Shown here: piece by piece, positions 34,196 through 47,869 of the stretch
Position numbering within the stretch: the first letter of the stretch is position 1
How the letters are laid out: the number at the start of each line of letters is the position of its first letter
Assembly (NCBI GenBank): GCA_023213395.1
Contig: CM041465.1
Coordinates: 152,093,741 to 152,157,740 of the forward strand
Direction: 5' to 3'
DNA: 64,000 nucleotides
Source: Cycas panzhihuaensis
Taxonomy: Eukaryota; Cycadophyta
Translations under genes and position numbers: made by a program
The notes under the pieces: model-generated
Seen by the model: the letters and a program-made list of their open reading frames with translations, nothing else
Database searches by the model: none
What the model was told of the DNA's origin: nothing

Positions 34196-34387
34196 TGTTA
34201 GAAAAGATCTTGTAATGCACATTTGTCAGCTTACAAGGTTTATATCTTTACAATGGTCAGTTTATATTATACTTATAAATTTATGAGTATTTAAGCTTTG
34301 TATATTGTACTTTTTAATTAATTGAAGGAGAGGTATCTCATGATACCATTTCGATCCTGGAGTTTTGTTTGAGTTGCAGATTCAACA
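34196..34387 (+). repeat. Element H: 3' LTR
   Basis: 192 bases from tgttagaaaag to attcaaca, with eight differences from the 5' copy. Followed by agttc, the right-hand target duplication. Confidence 0.95.
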
Positions 34388-35769
34388 AGTTCATATTAGT
34401 CTTTTTTTATGACATTTTGATCTTTAATCATACGTGGGAAGACCATCTTCAACATGTTTATAAGGTATTATAAGTGCTTGTAGATAACCAACTTTATGCA
34501 AAAAAATTAAAATATCAATTTAGGCAAATAGAAATAGAATATTTGGGCCATATTATCTCTCAAGAAGTAGTTAAGGTGAATCCTAAGAAAATTGCAGTTA
34601 TCACAAACTGGCCTAAACCCAAGAATATTAAGGGCCTTCGTGGATTCTTAGGAATCACAGGATATTATTGAAAGTTTCTTTAGGGCTATGCAAGGATTAC
34701 TTCCCCTTTAATCAACTTATTAAAAAATGATTCCTTTCATTGGAATGATAAGGCCTCTGAAGCATTTAAACACCTAAAGTTGGCTTTAACTACCACACTA
34801 GTCCTTGCAAAACTAGACTTTACAAAGACCTTCACCATTGAATGTGATGCATCGGGACAAGGCATTGGAGCAATCTTAATGCAAGAAGGGAAACCTTTGG
34901 CCTTTAAAAGTCATTAACTTACACCCAAGGAACATGTCAAATCCACCTATGAGAAGGAGATATTAACAAATTTTTATGTAGTTAGGAAATGGAGACAATA
35001 TTTATTGGGAACACATTTCCAAATTAAAATAGACCATGATAGCTTAAAATATTTCCTATCTTATAGGATAGCATATGAGGAACAATAAAAATGGGTTATC
35101 AAAATGCAAGCTTTTGACTTTGAAATCATATATAAAAAAGGCAAGGATAATATAGTTGTTGATTCTTTATCTCATAAGGAAGAAGGTTGTGTACTATATT
35201 CTCTCATAACAGTCAATCCCTCTTGGATAGCAGTCGCTAAGAAAGAATGAGATCAAGACTCCTTTACAAAGTAGGTCATTCAAGACCTTCAAGCTAAAGT
35301 AGGGAATTCAACCCATTATACATGATCTTCAAATATTCTCTAGTATAAGAATCAAATATATATATGCCCTCACTCTAGTGTTAAGGATCAAACTTTATAT
35401 GATGCATATGCCTCTCCAATAGGTCATCAGGGTTCCTATGAATATACCACCACTTAAAACAATCTTTCTTTTGGAAGGGACAAAAAGGAGATGTAAGGAG
35501 ATATGTTTCCTCATGTGAAATTTGTCAATGACATATGATAGAAATAGTTAAGTCTCCAGGATTGTTGTAATCCCTTCCCATATAAAATCAATGATGGGAA
35601 GAAATTTCTATGGACTTCATCGTGGGTCTGCCCAAGTTAGAAGGAAAATATGCTATACTGGTGGTTATTGATAAGCCAATTAAATATGCTCATTTTGTGG
35701 CATTCAAGCCACATATAAGGCAAAGCAAATTATTGAGATCTTTTTAAAGGATATACATAGGTTGCATGG
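34388..35769 (+). pseudogene. Element E: RT end, RNase H, integrase (middle part)
   Basis: RT resumes at the catalytic motif, which reads FFYDILIF so that one of the two Asp of DD is lost. Then YLGHIISQEVVKVNPKK and LRGFLGITGYY. RNase H shows FTIECDASGQGIGAILMQ, STYEKEIL and KIDHDSLKYFL. Integrase zinc-finger remnants lie near 35390-35530 and the core begins near 35610 (SMDFIVGLPKLEGKYAILVV). It is cut at 35769 by element C; catgg (35765-35769) is the target duplication. It continues at 54283. Confidence 0.85.
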
Positions 35770-38700
35770 TGGAATCATACCTCTAGGGGGATAACCACAC
35801 TTGGTTAAGATCAAGACAACCAATGAAAAGGTCCTAAATAAAAGATCTATTTGGCAAGTGAAGGAGATCACCCATAAAGGGTGTCCATGCATCAAAACAT
35901 AGGTTCAGGACCCACAAATGGCAAATAAACTCCCTTCAAAGCAACTCCACTTTAGTTGGAAGGTGAAAGAGACGAGGGATATCCTCAGGTTTCTGAGTAA
36001 CCTCAAAAGATAGGCCCTCCCACCCTTGGATGCCTGAAGGAGGGAGGAGAAGATAAGTGAGGGAATTGCTCCTCGTGTAGAATAGGGGATGTAAGAGAAG
36101 TGATCCTAGGCAAGTAGTAAGGGTGATACATACTCATAGTGGAATGACGAGATGACTAATCTGTGAGTGCAGGACCAACCTAAAGGATGTGCTAAGGTTG
36201 CTTAGCTATGACAAGGATCAAAAAAAGGGAGTGGCCTTGAAGGGGGATTGTCCTTAGGGCACTATGCCTTAGATGATCTCAAGGACATGAAATGATGGTG
36301 AAGAGAGTCTCAACTGTTTTGCATGTGAGTGGCTATACAATGTGCGTGATGGTAAGTTTGGGAATGTGGTGTTATATTCTTGTACGAAAAAGGGGTTCTT
36401 TCTAGGAAGAAGGAAAGGAACAATTATGAATAAGAAATAAAACACTCATTTACTCACTCATGCATGTCCTCATACTCCTTAATTTTTAAATGCAAAAAGG
36501 GCAAGGAACTAGCAAAGTAATCATAAGTGATTTAAGGTGTATGTAAGGGATGCAAGCCTAAGAAAAATGTGCAACAAATAAGTATGCAATGGGTGTGGTT
36601 CCTATTGAGTGCACTTTTCAAATAGGCAAGAAAACTAAATGTGTGCAGATAATGTATGTAAGTTATCTTTCTTTTCCTTTTTCCTTCATATGTAATGCAT
36701 GTGTATGAACAAAACAAAACAAGAGGAGCAGGGCTAAAAGGGAGTGAGGGGCATACCTAGAAAACCATGCGGTTGGAGGAGCACTGTCTCCTTTGTCATG
36801 CTCACCTTTCTCTTACTATTCCTAAGCACGAATAGCATGATGTGGTGATGCCAGTGAATGAGGGTATAGAGGCTTCCATACCTTTCCCAAATTGAAAGGG
36901 AAATAGAAAGGAAAAAAGAGAGAGCTATGCAAAAGACTCGAGTGAAATACCAAGAAGGACGTACCTGGGTGGGAGCATCTTTCTCCTTCTCTACGCATAG
37001 CAAAAGGGGAACCTGCAACCAAGTAATGCTCACCCTTCCCACAGGGCTGCTAGGACAAAAGATGTATATGTATATGCAATATATAAAATAATACCATGCA
37101 AGTTATCTTAATCAAAATAAACTTTTGTAGCTAAAACCAACTTTCAATTTCCTTTCATGCAAAAAAGACAAGAAGGAGGATAGCACGGTTAGCCTTGGAA
37201 TGGCTAACCCTCCAAGACTACAACTCTCCATGCTACCCAAGCATAAATACAATAGGAAAAGATGGTGTAACAAAAGCTTGATGTATGAGTGACAAGTTAC
37301 GGCAAAGCTGTAAATGTTGTCAATGTTGCAAAAGTTACAAAACGCAACTTTTGCAACCTCTAACTAACCTAACACCAAATGATGGGTAGGGTTTGATTCA
37401 GGGCTGTGGTTCTTACTTATGTAAGGCCTACAAAGTTGAGAGTAGGTGTAATAATAGGTTACATACGTTGCTTCCAGCAGTGACCCCCTCTTCTAGAAGC
37501 CCTTTAGAAACCCAAGGGAAGGACGGAGGAGAAAGAGGAAGGGGGAGAAGGGGGCTACCCTTAAGGAGAAGGCTCCCTAGGTACAAAACTTGCCTTTGCT
37601 CCTTTCACTCTCCCTTTGTGACCTCTTCCTCACTGCCTCCTTGGAGAAGCCAAAGAAGAGCTAGAAGGAATGATGAGTAGATAAGAAAAGGAAGGTTTGC
37701 CTCCTATGTGCAGCAAGAAAATTGGAAGAAATAGGTGTTGTGTAAGATATTCAGACCAATTTTCAATAATTTAAGGGAAGCAAAACAAGCTAAAGGGGAA
37801 GAAATACTTATTGTAGGTAGATCAGGAGAAAATCTACCTGAGAAAAGAGGAAGAAGTCCAACCCTACAGGATTTATAGGTGAAACCCTATGGAGGCCACA
37901 ATCTGAAGATGAGACTAGACTAAAGAGGGATGTCTATGCTTGGTGGTGAGCTTGTAGCATGTCCTTCCTTGAGGCAGCCTCGTTGCAGTCCTGCTGCTAT
38001 GGATCTAGAGTTACAAAGGGCTAATCGTAAGCTAGAAGGTTGGTGTGTCAACTATTTTTAGGGCATTTCTATAGGGAGCTATGAGGAATAAGTGAGAGAG
38101 ATAGTTCTTTTTTAGAGTGAAAGAGGAAGAAATAAGGGCATTTTTGAGTTTTTAAACTGAACTCGAGCTCAATCGAGTAATTAGGGTTTGGCTTGGGCTA
38201 GGAATACATCTCTGCCATGTGGCAATTTCATAATAAATACAAAATTATCCATGGTAGATTTTTAAAAAATAAAATATGACAGTCGCCCCAGGCTAAACTT
38301 CGCGGTACTGTGAAGTTTGTAGTGGTACCATGATCTTTATCGTAGTGTGGTAGAGAAATAATAAAAGGACATTTAGAAGCTCAAGAAAAGGGGATGCTTC
38401 AAGCCTAAGGGGGCATGACACTATGTCTAGGTGGCATAAGGCAGTCATGGGACCTAAGAGACTTATGTTAGGTGAAGTACCAAGGGCAAGAAACTCCCAA
38501 AAGGTTAATAAACTAGTAAAAGATACCAACCATGTCTAAGCAAGGTGCTAGGGGACAAAGTCTGTTAACAGAGATGTGATCAAGCTATAGGAGCCAATTG
38601 GTGCTTGGGGACAATGCAGAGATGTGTAAGAGGGTTGTGGAGTGCCATGGGATGCATATCCCTAGATCATCATAGGCTGAAATGGTATAATATAGCATGA

Positions 38701-38864
38701 TCAAGTAATGAATGCATAATGATCACTCAATGAACCAGGTAGTCATGTAATGTAAATGAAATGCTTCAATTCAATCCACCTCTAGTAGAATTAATGGAGG
38801 TGAGGGTTAAAAGCATACTTGCACTTACCTAAGTCAACCCGCTGTCGTTATGGCTGAGTCCCAA
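35770..38864 (-). repeat. Element C (Tat-like): 3' LTR
   Basis: About 3.09 kb. On the minus strand it ends in atgattcca at 35770 next to the target duplication. It aligns with the 5' LTR at 51189-54282, with many transitions. The inner end (tttgggactcagcc on the minus strand) is poorly kept, so the 38864 limit is approximate. It is about 0.5 kb longer than the LTRs of B and D. Confidence 0.9.
38295..38318. repeat. Palindrome in C 3' LTR
   Basis: Arms aaacttcgcggt and actgtgaagttt pair with two mismatches, both G-U type. The same palindrome in the other LTR of C is at 53711. Confidence 0.85.
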
Positions 38865-38937
38865 ACCTTGGCACCAAAGCCTCGCCGCCGCCGTAACACG
38901 ATGATGAATGCTAATAATAAAATGTTAACAATACATA

Positions 38938-39961
<1,024 letters not shown>

Positions 39962-39962
<1 letters not shown>

Positions 39963-40821
39963 CAAATATGATGATGGTATGAGCCAAGGATGATGACGAG
40001 TATCGTGGTAGGATGCGTGGATAAGGAGACGAGGGAGAGACCTAGGTAAGATGTGACATAACAACCTAGGAGTCGCAAAAGAGGATGATGGGTCCACTAT
40101 GGAAGCTGAGCACATAAGTAAGAGCCTCAATAATAGCTGTGTATTTAACTTCGTTATTGGTGGCTTCGAGGACGAAGATTACATAATACATGTAGTCATA
40201 CCCATAGGGGTCACAGAGGATCCACGCAGTAGTAGAAGGGCCTAGGTTGCTGCGGCTTCCACCATCAGTGAAGATAAGTAATGTCATGGTAGAAGGAATA
40301 TAGATCTCGATAAGGCGGATGAGGAAGAAGAGTGACAGTGGGGTCGACGAGTGAAGAGAAGGACTCAGCAGGGTGAAGCAATTATGAAGGAGATCAAGTG
40401 GCTATGGATAGAGGTCATAAGGGGAAGGAGGACCTAATGATAAGGCTACCCGTAGATGACGAGACCAACCCAGCAGGTAGGAAGGGGATGGCATTGAAAA
40501 GGCCCCTTTGGGGTTCCAAAGGTTGTTGAAGGAAGTGAGGCATGGTCCCAGATGGAGAGGGCACTTCCTTTGAGAGCCCCAGAGGCACGAATGAGCAACG
40601 AAATTAGGTTCAGGATGACAAAATGAGCTAAATAAATATAAACATAGGCATGTTTGGAGATGGTACAAAAATTGAGGTAGAAGGGGACTCACATGAACTG
40701 AAGGGCTCACCATAAACGCGCCTGAAGAGAGAAAAGAAAAGAGGGCCATAGAGGCAAAATGGGAGACAAACCTAGAAGGCAAAGGTAATGAGGGGAGAGA
40801 GACAGTCCTAAGGGCTGTCAT
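39962..40821 (-). pseudogene. Element C: ORF2 with second RNase H
   Basis: From ATG 40821 the frame is open for 139 codons (TVSLPSLPLPSRFVSH, FSFLSSGAFMVS), Ser/Leu-rich and of unknown fold, then one stop, then the RNase H in the same frame: LIFTDGGSRSNLGPSTTAW, ATNNEVKYTAIIEALTYVL and LFCDS. After another stop it fades (VVMSHLT) before reaching the last catalytic Asp, and runs into the TA tract. Compared with B, the N-terminal half is better kept and the RNase H end is lost. Confidence 0.78.
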
Positions 40822-40855
40822 AGAAGGAGAAAAAGAGGAGGTAGCTGTTAGGGCC

Positions 40856-40869
40856 CCTGCCTATATAAG
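40856..40869 (-). promoter_or_regulatory. Element C: TATA-like box before ORF2
   Basis: On the minus strand the sequence ccttatataggcaggggcc lies about 40 bases before the ORF2 ATG at 40821, a spacing that would suit a promoter only if transcription starts close to the ATG. It matches the block at 28151 in B. Confidence 0.5.
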
Positions 40870-41562
40870 GAAAACTTAATAAAAAGGAGATTCATTTTCA
40901 CGAGCTCAAGATCAATTTGGAGCCATTTTTCTTATGTAGTAGAGTGTTGCCCAACTTTAGAGGTATGCAGAGGGAGATCGAGCCATTGGATCGAGGCGAG
41001 GAGACAACTGTTAGGACCAAGGAGATGAGATAGAAGTAGCAAGGCCGGATCCAATGAGTGGATGGTCCCATAGCCATCTCGTTTTATAGTTTGAAATGAA
41101 TGTCATTTGATACTTTTACTAGGTGACTTTTGGCCCCTTAAAGGAAAATTGGGATCCTTTGGAGCCTGATTTGGGTCCAGACAGAGGGAGGACCAGGGCA
41201 TTCGGTAGCCCTAGTCCCAGTGGATTTGAGTGTAGCTTACTAGGGCAAAAAGGTTTTGGAATTTTTGGGCATAACCCACCCTTTTATAGGGGCTAAGATT
41301 GGTCCCATGACAAAGATCACGGTGCCGTGAAGTTTGCCATGGGGTTGCTGAGAAAGTACTAAAAACTCAGTGAGGGCCCATGCCAAACTCTGTGGTACCA
41401 TAGAGTTTAGTGCAGGGCAGGGAACTGCAAATAGAAAATAAGAGAAAATTGTCCCAAAAGGATGCCAAACCCAACCCAGAGAAGAGGAGAGGCAACCTAA
41501 GGGTAGGCAAATAGTCATAGAAGTATTTTGACTAGTTTGTGGGTGCTTATTAGGTGGTTATC
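40870..41562. promoter_or_regulatory. Element C: region between divergent ORF2 and antisense gene
   Basis: About 690 bases with no convincing coding, alignable with 27469-28172 of B (ggatccaatgag, ggtccc and palindromes). Likely a two-way control region; inferred from position. Confidence 0.45.
41385..41408. repeat. Element C: palindrome upstream of antisense gene
   Basis: Arms aaactctgtggt and accatagagttt pair with one G-U type mismatch around a ggtacc centre. It lies about 155 bases before the antisense ATG. A related half-palindrome (aagatcacggtgccgtg) lies at 41313. Confidence 0.88.
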
Positions 41563-43440
41563 ATGGTGGACAACCACAAAAACATCAGAGTTACTATGAT
41601 GAGTTTCATTAAGTTGTTAACACAGGGGGATCGATAGATCTTAGGGAGATATAATTTGTTGAAGGTTATTAGGACACCATAATATGCCTCAGACTAGTGT
41701 CTTCTAGTAGACATCATTGCCCATTGGGATCGTAGGTGGTACGTATTCCACCTCCCCTAGGTAGGAGACATTACCATCACACCAGCGGACATTTGAAAGA
41801 TCCTTGGTGTATTGGCAGGAGGAGCACTAGCGTCAGTAGGGCCATTTCCTAGCAACGACACCATACACAGGGAGGTGGCCACATTCTTCACGGGTTAGGA
41901 TAGGTAGGAGAGGCGTGGGATACTTATACAGAGCATGGTCATGTCACAGATTTGTTGGGTGAGGAAGTTGATCACATTGGGTATTTTGTTATGGATTTCC
42001 CAGAAACATAACTATAGGGATATCCTTGGTGGCTAGATGGAGACAATGAGGAGATGTGAGGTCATGGAGAGGATGGATTGGGCTATCTTGATAGTGGCGA
42101 ATATGATCGCCCAGCTAGATGCTATCAGAGTGATGGGGAGAGGAGGATTCTCCTATAGTACACTACTGCAATGCTAGTTTTTCGACCACTTTGGAGCTAT
42201 AGCACTAGTAGGAGGACCACACCCTATTTCAGCATGGGCTCCCATGGTACATAGGTGCTAGACTCTGTTTAGAGGGACCAAGGATCAGGTACACATCGAG
42301 TGCTCAGTGGAGGTAACATCACTGAACCTCCTCACCATGGTAGGTTATATGATAGACCTATATAAAGGGGTGAGGTGGGACAGTGATGACGAGGTAGGCA
42401 AAGTAGGAGGAGCAGGAGGTGGTCTTAGAGGTGACAACGAGAGTCGCAGGAGGAGAGGCAGGTCCCTTAGGAGCTACAGGGAGAGGCAGGCCACCCCATA
42501 CATTGGTCCAAGACTGAGGATGGTCAGGAGAGCTTGGTCAGTGGCAGCAGCAATAGAGGTAGTGACAAAAGGGGAGGAGATACCTAGCAGGCCAGGCGAT
42601 TGGCAAGGTGGTACCTGAGGAGGAGGAGGTACCAACAACTGAGGGATGTCCCAAGGAGGTGATAGTCTCTAGAGTGGAAGAGTTGGTTGTCCCAGGAGGT
42701 GAGACACTACCTTTTTCTCCTATCCTTTGACTATCAAGCATTTGGTTAGTTTACTTTTGGTTTAGTTTTGAGGGTTTGATATGCATATGGGTATGTGGAC
42801 TGACATGCGTCGCGTTTGGCTTAGAAGAAGTACCGAGGATGGGGAGGTTGATTAAGGTGATAGTCTGAGAGATATTCCCCCATGCCTATGTGGAGGGACA
42901 ACCTCCCATCTAGGTAAGAGAGGAGCCGTGATCAGCGGGGACACACATGATAAAATTTATCCCGCTGATTAGGGCTAGGGACATCTGGGCAGTGGGGTCC
43001 TAGGAGCATCAGGAGAGGGTGGGAAACTACAGAGGAAGTTGGATAGGACCCGCATAGAGAGGGATACCCTACATGGTCAAGTCCAAGTGTTAGAGGCTTG
43101 GGGTGTTGGAGCAGGTGGGGACGCATAGAGTCACGTCAAAGTTACCATGTTAGAGTTGTCATGCTAGAGGAGTGACTCCAAGAAGTGGAGGAGAGGCTCG
43201 AGTGGGTAAAGAGAGAGAGGGATCATCTCTAAGGGAGATATAATCAGCTAGTGGACTAGGTTACATTGAGATCATCGCAGAGAAGGACCTAGACACAGAT
43301 GCCAGTGGTGACCCCAAGGAGGCCTCGAGACAAGGGGAGCGAGGCAGGGAGCTCCTTGCGACATAAGAGGAGCCTTGGAGGTATGTGGTCTCCTAGGGAG
43401 GGATCATAAAGACTAGGAGACGATACTCCATGAGCATAGG
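41563..43440 (+). pseudogene. Element C: antisense gene, plant-mobile-domain-like
   Basis: Runs against element C. It is the only copy with an ATG at the shared start (MVDNHKNIRV). Exon 1: LLVDIIAHWDRRWYVFHLP, GDITITPADI, HREVATFF, VRKLITLGILLWIS, NYRDIL, MDWAILIVANMIAQLDAI, GGFSYSTLLQC, then VTSLNLLTMVGYMIDLYKG and an open Gly/Arg/acidic linker (42307-42615). Exon 2 from 42825: VPRMGRLIKVIV, EIFPHAYVEGQPPI, later ERLEWVKRERDHL, a coiled-coil-like stretch. Nearly all lesions are single stops of CAG-to-TAG type. It lies between the integrase and ORF2, as in A and B. Confidence 0.65.
42699..42824 (+). other. Element C: intron of antisense gene
   Basis: Donor gtgagacacta after cccaggag; acceptor gtttggcttag before aagaagtaccg. 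Length 126 bases, T-rich, phase 1, at the same alignment point as the introns of A and B. Confidence 0.72.
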
Positions 43441-44228
43441 AGCATCAGAGAGTAGGATAGGATTAGTTTTAACTGGGAAAGCATTAGACCTCTAGGGAGT
43501 CACCATATGTTACCACATGATTGTACTCCTCCCTGCAAGGATTCTAACTTCCTGCAGATGATGTGCCATACCATTTGTATAATATGACACATTATGATTT
43601 TTATGCATATAGATAGGGCCATTAGTACCCCATTTGATGTATAATGATGATGTTATAATGGTGTATTTCATTGTTTTTGTTTATGTGTTTATGTATATAT
43701 GTGTATGGGTGCACACGTGTATGAGGGGCTATAGATCATGATGATTTTAGGTTGATTGTTATCTAATTTGAGTTGTAGGATTATTTGAGTTATGCACACA
43801 CTTCCTTCCATGCAGGGCCATACTCTTAGAAGGCACACATGATCACCACAAGCATAGGCGATAGGCATATGTGGGGCTAGGAGATTAGGAGTTGTGCACA
43901 TCCATCGTAGGAGCATAGCAGGATATGTGAAGGAAGTGCTAGCAGGAGAGGGAGTTATGATACTCAATCATGCCATCCTAGTTGGGGGGTGTATCCAGGC
44001 TTAGGAGCGATAGAGACCACATGCCTAATTAAGAGGGAAGGTCCCCTAGGGTAGGGAAACCAAAAGGTGCCATAGGAGGAACCTGGAAGGAGTAGGAAAG
44101 TCACCCCAAACTACCATTCCACCTGTGATTAGGGGGAATGGGTACATGCTTAGGGTGGTAGTTTAGGCTCATTTCAGAGCATGAAAAAGGGAAATAGATG
44201 TGCCTAATCTATGCAAGGATAGAGATAG
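43441..44228. other. Element C: spacer between antisense gene and integrase ends
   Basis: No coding is recognised. Near 44150-44190 the sequence ggtggtagtttaggctca matches A and B just after the integrase. Confidence 0.5.
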
Positions 44229-45290
44229 TCACACATAAAATTTCTTTAGGAACTTTCCATTGACAGCTTTCTCAAACTCAAGACCCTTCGAGGTTGTCAT
44301 CCTGTAGGCATTGTTATCGAGGATCTTAAGAATGATGAAGGGGCCAACCCATTTAGGTTTGAACTTGGATAAGCGATCATGGAGATATTCCAATTTGAGG
44401 ATATGGTCCCTAGGATGCAAAGGGCATGGGTGAAGGTGCTTTTCGTATGTCCTTCACACCCTAACCTTAGAAGCGAGGTTCACTTGGTAAGCAATCAAGC
44501 ATCTCTTGTCTAAGGCCTCGAGGTCTAGGAGAAACACCTGGTGGAGAGACTCTTCATTGACCAAACCCTGAAGGGAGACTCATAAAGAGGGGATCTCTAA
44601 TTCTAGCAGGAGAACTGCCTCTGTTTCATACATCAGGGATAACGAGGTCATTCCCATGGCCATGCGGATAGAGGTGTGATATGCCCATAGGACGGAAGGG
44701 AGCTGAAGATACCAATCTTTTTAAGATTATGCAACGATTTTCTTCAAGATATTTATAAGGGTTTTGTTAAATGACTCAACTTGGTCATTGGCCTGAGGGT
44801 AATAGGGAGAAGAGGTTTTGTTAGATATTTTAAATTTCTCACAAAGTTTGTCCATCTCCTTATTATAGAAAAGAGTTCCATTATCCGTGATTAGGATGTT
44901 AGGAACTCTGAAATAACAAATGATGTACTGATAGACGAAGGTGGCTATTATCTTACCAAGAGTAGAGGACAAAGGGACTTCTTCATCCCATTTAGTAAAG
45001 TATTCTGTCGTAGTCAAGATGAACTTGCACTGTAATGAAGAAGGTAGGGATATGGCTCCAATAAGGTCTAACCCCCATTAGGAGAAGGGCCATGAAGATA
45101 TGACAGGATGAAGAACCTCGAAAGGCAAGTGGGTGATGTTAGCATGCTCTTGGCACCGTCGACATCTCAAGGCAAAAGCATGGGCATCCTTAAAGAGGGA
45201 TGACTAATAACACCCCATGTGAAGGATCCTTTAGGCTATGGATTTGCCCCCAAAATGACCTGCACAGATGCCATTGTAGCATTCACGAAG
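44229..45290 (-). pseudogene. Element C: Tat-like integrase
   Basis: Complete in order. The zinc finger ends CRRCQEHANITHLPFEV (about 45150), then WGLDLIGAISLPSS, TTTEYFTKWDEEVPLSS (first Asp region), NILITDNGTLFYNKEMD (second Asp), KTSSPYYPQANDQVESFNK (Glu), open from 45017 to 44727. The C-terminal domain ends HDRLSKFKPKWVGPFIIL and AVNGKFLKKFYV at 44229. A few stops interrupt it. Confidence 0.88.
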
Positions 45291-47130
45291 TATTTGGTCC
45301 ACCTCATCAAGGATGATGCAATGAAGAAGGATCCTGTCAAAGGATCTCTTGTATAATACTTCACCCATAAGGAAGTATTGCCTGGCAGTAGCCCAAATAC
45401 GTGACCTAACCTTGTCACTAGCTTCAAGATGATACTACTGCTAGGCAAGGTATCGTACGATGTCCCCATACCACTCATTGTTAGAGAATGGATGAGGGGA
45501 AGAATCCTAAATCACCAAAATGGGCTCATTAGGCAAAGAATCATCAATAGGAATGTTAAGAGGGTTTAGGACATGGGTGTCAATGAGTTTCTCGGCAATG
45601 ACCATCCCTTTCTTTGACTACCTATTAATGATTTAGAGATCAGATTCCTAAAGGAGGATGACCCACTTTCCAATCCTACCTATCAGGTTGGATTAGGTCA
45701 ACAAGTATCTTAGGGGATCAGACTAGACGATCACCTGAGTAGTGTTCCCAAGTAAGTAGTACATAAACTTCTTAGTAGCATATACCAAGGAGAGGCACTC
45801 CTTCTCGATAAGGGAGTAATTATATTTAGCAGCCATGAGGGTGTGACTGATAAAGTAAATAACTCTTTTGGTTCCCAAATCATCCTCTTGGGCTAGCATG
45901 GCACCCAAGGATTCATCGGTAGACGAAGTGTAGAGAATGAAGGGCCTATCGAAGAGAGGGGATGCCTGAGTTAGAGCAGAAGCGAGAGCTTCCTTGAGAT
46001 CTTCGAAGGGTTGTTGGGCCTTTGAAGACCAAACATACGAGGCCCTCTTCTTCAATAGGTTGGTAAGGGGTTTTGTGTTTATGGTAAAATTTGCCAGGAA
46101 ATGCTTAAGAAATCCTAGCCTACCGAAGAATGACTTAATTTATCATTGGGTCTTGGAAGGTGACATGTCAAGGATGGCCTTGACTTTGTCAGGGTCAATT
46201 TGGATTCCTTGTTTTGAGATAAGGAAACTGAGGAGTTTGCCAGCTATTATGACAAACATGCATTTGAGAGGGTTCAGGCTTACATGGTATTTATGACATC
46301 ATGTGAAGATGGCTCGTAAATCAGAAGGATAATGGATTATTTACGACATTATATGAAGATGACTCACAAATCAGAAGGATGATGGGTCCTAATGTGTGAG
46401 AAACCCATCATATCATCCATAAAAACCTCTAAGGTTTTGTTGATAAAGTCATGAAAGATGAATTGTATTGCCCTTTGATAGGTGGTGCCTACATTCTTCA
46501 ACCCAAAGGGTATAACATTGTAGGCAAAGGTGCCCCAAGGGATGGTGAAGACTATCTTGTGACAATCTTTGGGAGAAATTTAGATTTGGTTATAGCCTGA
46601 GAAGCCGTCTATTAAGGATAGGACTTCAAAATTAGTTGTTCAATCAATGATTTGATTGATGAAGAGGAGCAGGAAGTTGTCCTTAGGACACACATTATTG
46701 ATGTCTTAGAAATCAACACATATCCTAATTGTCCCAATCTTTTTGGCAATGGGGACAATCTTAGATACCCACTTGGGATAGTCGATAGAAGTGATTAACC
46801 CCACATTTAGGAGTTTTTTAACTTCCATCTTGATGGCAGTTGAAAGCTTGGGATGAAGAAGGAACTATTTTTGACACACGAGGTGAGCACCCGGAATGGT
46901 GGTAAGATTGTGGGTCATGATAGAAGGGTCTATTCCCTTCATATCAAAATAATCCCATGCGAAGACATCTCAGAATTCCTAGAATAGAAGGGTGTATTCC
47001 TTTATTTCATTAGGAAGGCATTCTACTTCCACCTTTATGACCTTACCTAGAGCAAGGACTATGTCCTTGGTTGCCCCTATGTACATAGCATTCCCTTCCC
47101 TGAAGTAAAAGGGGCCTTAGTTAAAAGGAT
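45291..47130 (-). pseudogene. Element C: reverse transcriptase and RNase H
   Basis: RT starts with AMYIGATKDIVLALGK and DVFAWDYFDMKGIDPS, then LLNVGLITSIDYPKWVSKIV, IRICVDF, PFGLKNVGTTYQRA and the catalytic FMDDMMGF near 46410. RNase H is open at 46055-45723: FILYTSSTDESLGAMLAQ, SLIEKECLSLVYATKKF, YYLLGNTTQVIV. A linker (SSPHPFSNNEWYGDIVRYLA) joins it to integrase. Several stops and a 50-bp duplication break the frame. C is the only Tat-like copy here with the whole gag-pol order. Confidence 0.88.
46291..46390. repeat. 50-bp tandem duplication inside C reverse transcriptase
   Basis: Units start ttatgacatcatgtgaag (46291) and ttacgacattatatgaag (46341) and end in atcagaaggat plus a few bases. 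Copy A has a single unit here. Fifty is not a multiple of three, so the duplication shifts the RT frame. The units differ by several transitions, so the event is not recent. Confidence 0.85.
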
Positions 47131-47869
47131 GGGGCAGAATAGGAGACGAACTTAGGTTGATGAGAGATGACCCAACAACTAACACCTTCTGGTGACCAAG
47201 CCTATGGTGACCAGAAGGAAAATTGGGCACGGAGCCTACTAGATATTCAAGCAAGGCCTCATCATCCTTGAAATAGTCTACTCCATGGATAACCATGCTT
47301 CGAGAAGATGAGGAATGCAAAGTAGAAGGAGTAATAGGGCCATAGCGGTCTATCCACCACTCCACATACTTAGGAGACTCTTCAGAAGAGTTAGAAAGAG
47401 ACCCCTTGTGGTGGGTAATGAGAGGTTGCTCCATCTCATCACTAGAGGGAGGTGATAAGGTGGAAGAAAAGGTGACACTGGGGGTCGCATGGTAGGTAAG
47501 AGGAAGAACATGTGACCTAAGAGAAAAATAGGTTTCCTCTAAGGGAGGGGTTTTAGGTAGGGATTTGAAATGAAGAGAGTGCTCCCTACTAGTGTTTAAG
47601 AGGGATATAGGATGAGGAAGGTTCTTATCCTCGCCATCAGACTCATCGTCACTAAGGATAGCAAGGTACCCATAGCTCCCTATACCAATGGAGGCGAAGT
47701 GTATAAGATTGGAGGAAGAAGATGAAGGACCTTCTTCCAAAGGGGACAAATTAGGGATGTCAATGGAACAAGCGGAAGGGCCCTTGTTGCCCTTGGCCTT
47801 ATTGCAAGTCACTTGATGGGGTTGGCGAGATTTCTTAGTGGGAGGAGGCTCCTGAGAGATAAATTTCAT
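47117..47869 (-). pseudogene. Element C: protease-RT linker
   Basis: Open for 250 codons. Ser/Pro-rich with GIGSYGYLAILSDDESDGED and HGVDYFKDDEALLEYLVGS, matching the linker of B. No enzyme fold is recognised. The good state of the frame contrasts with the rest of C. Confidence 0.75.
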
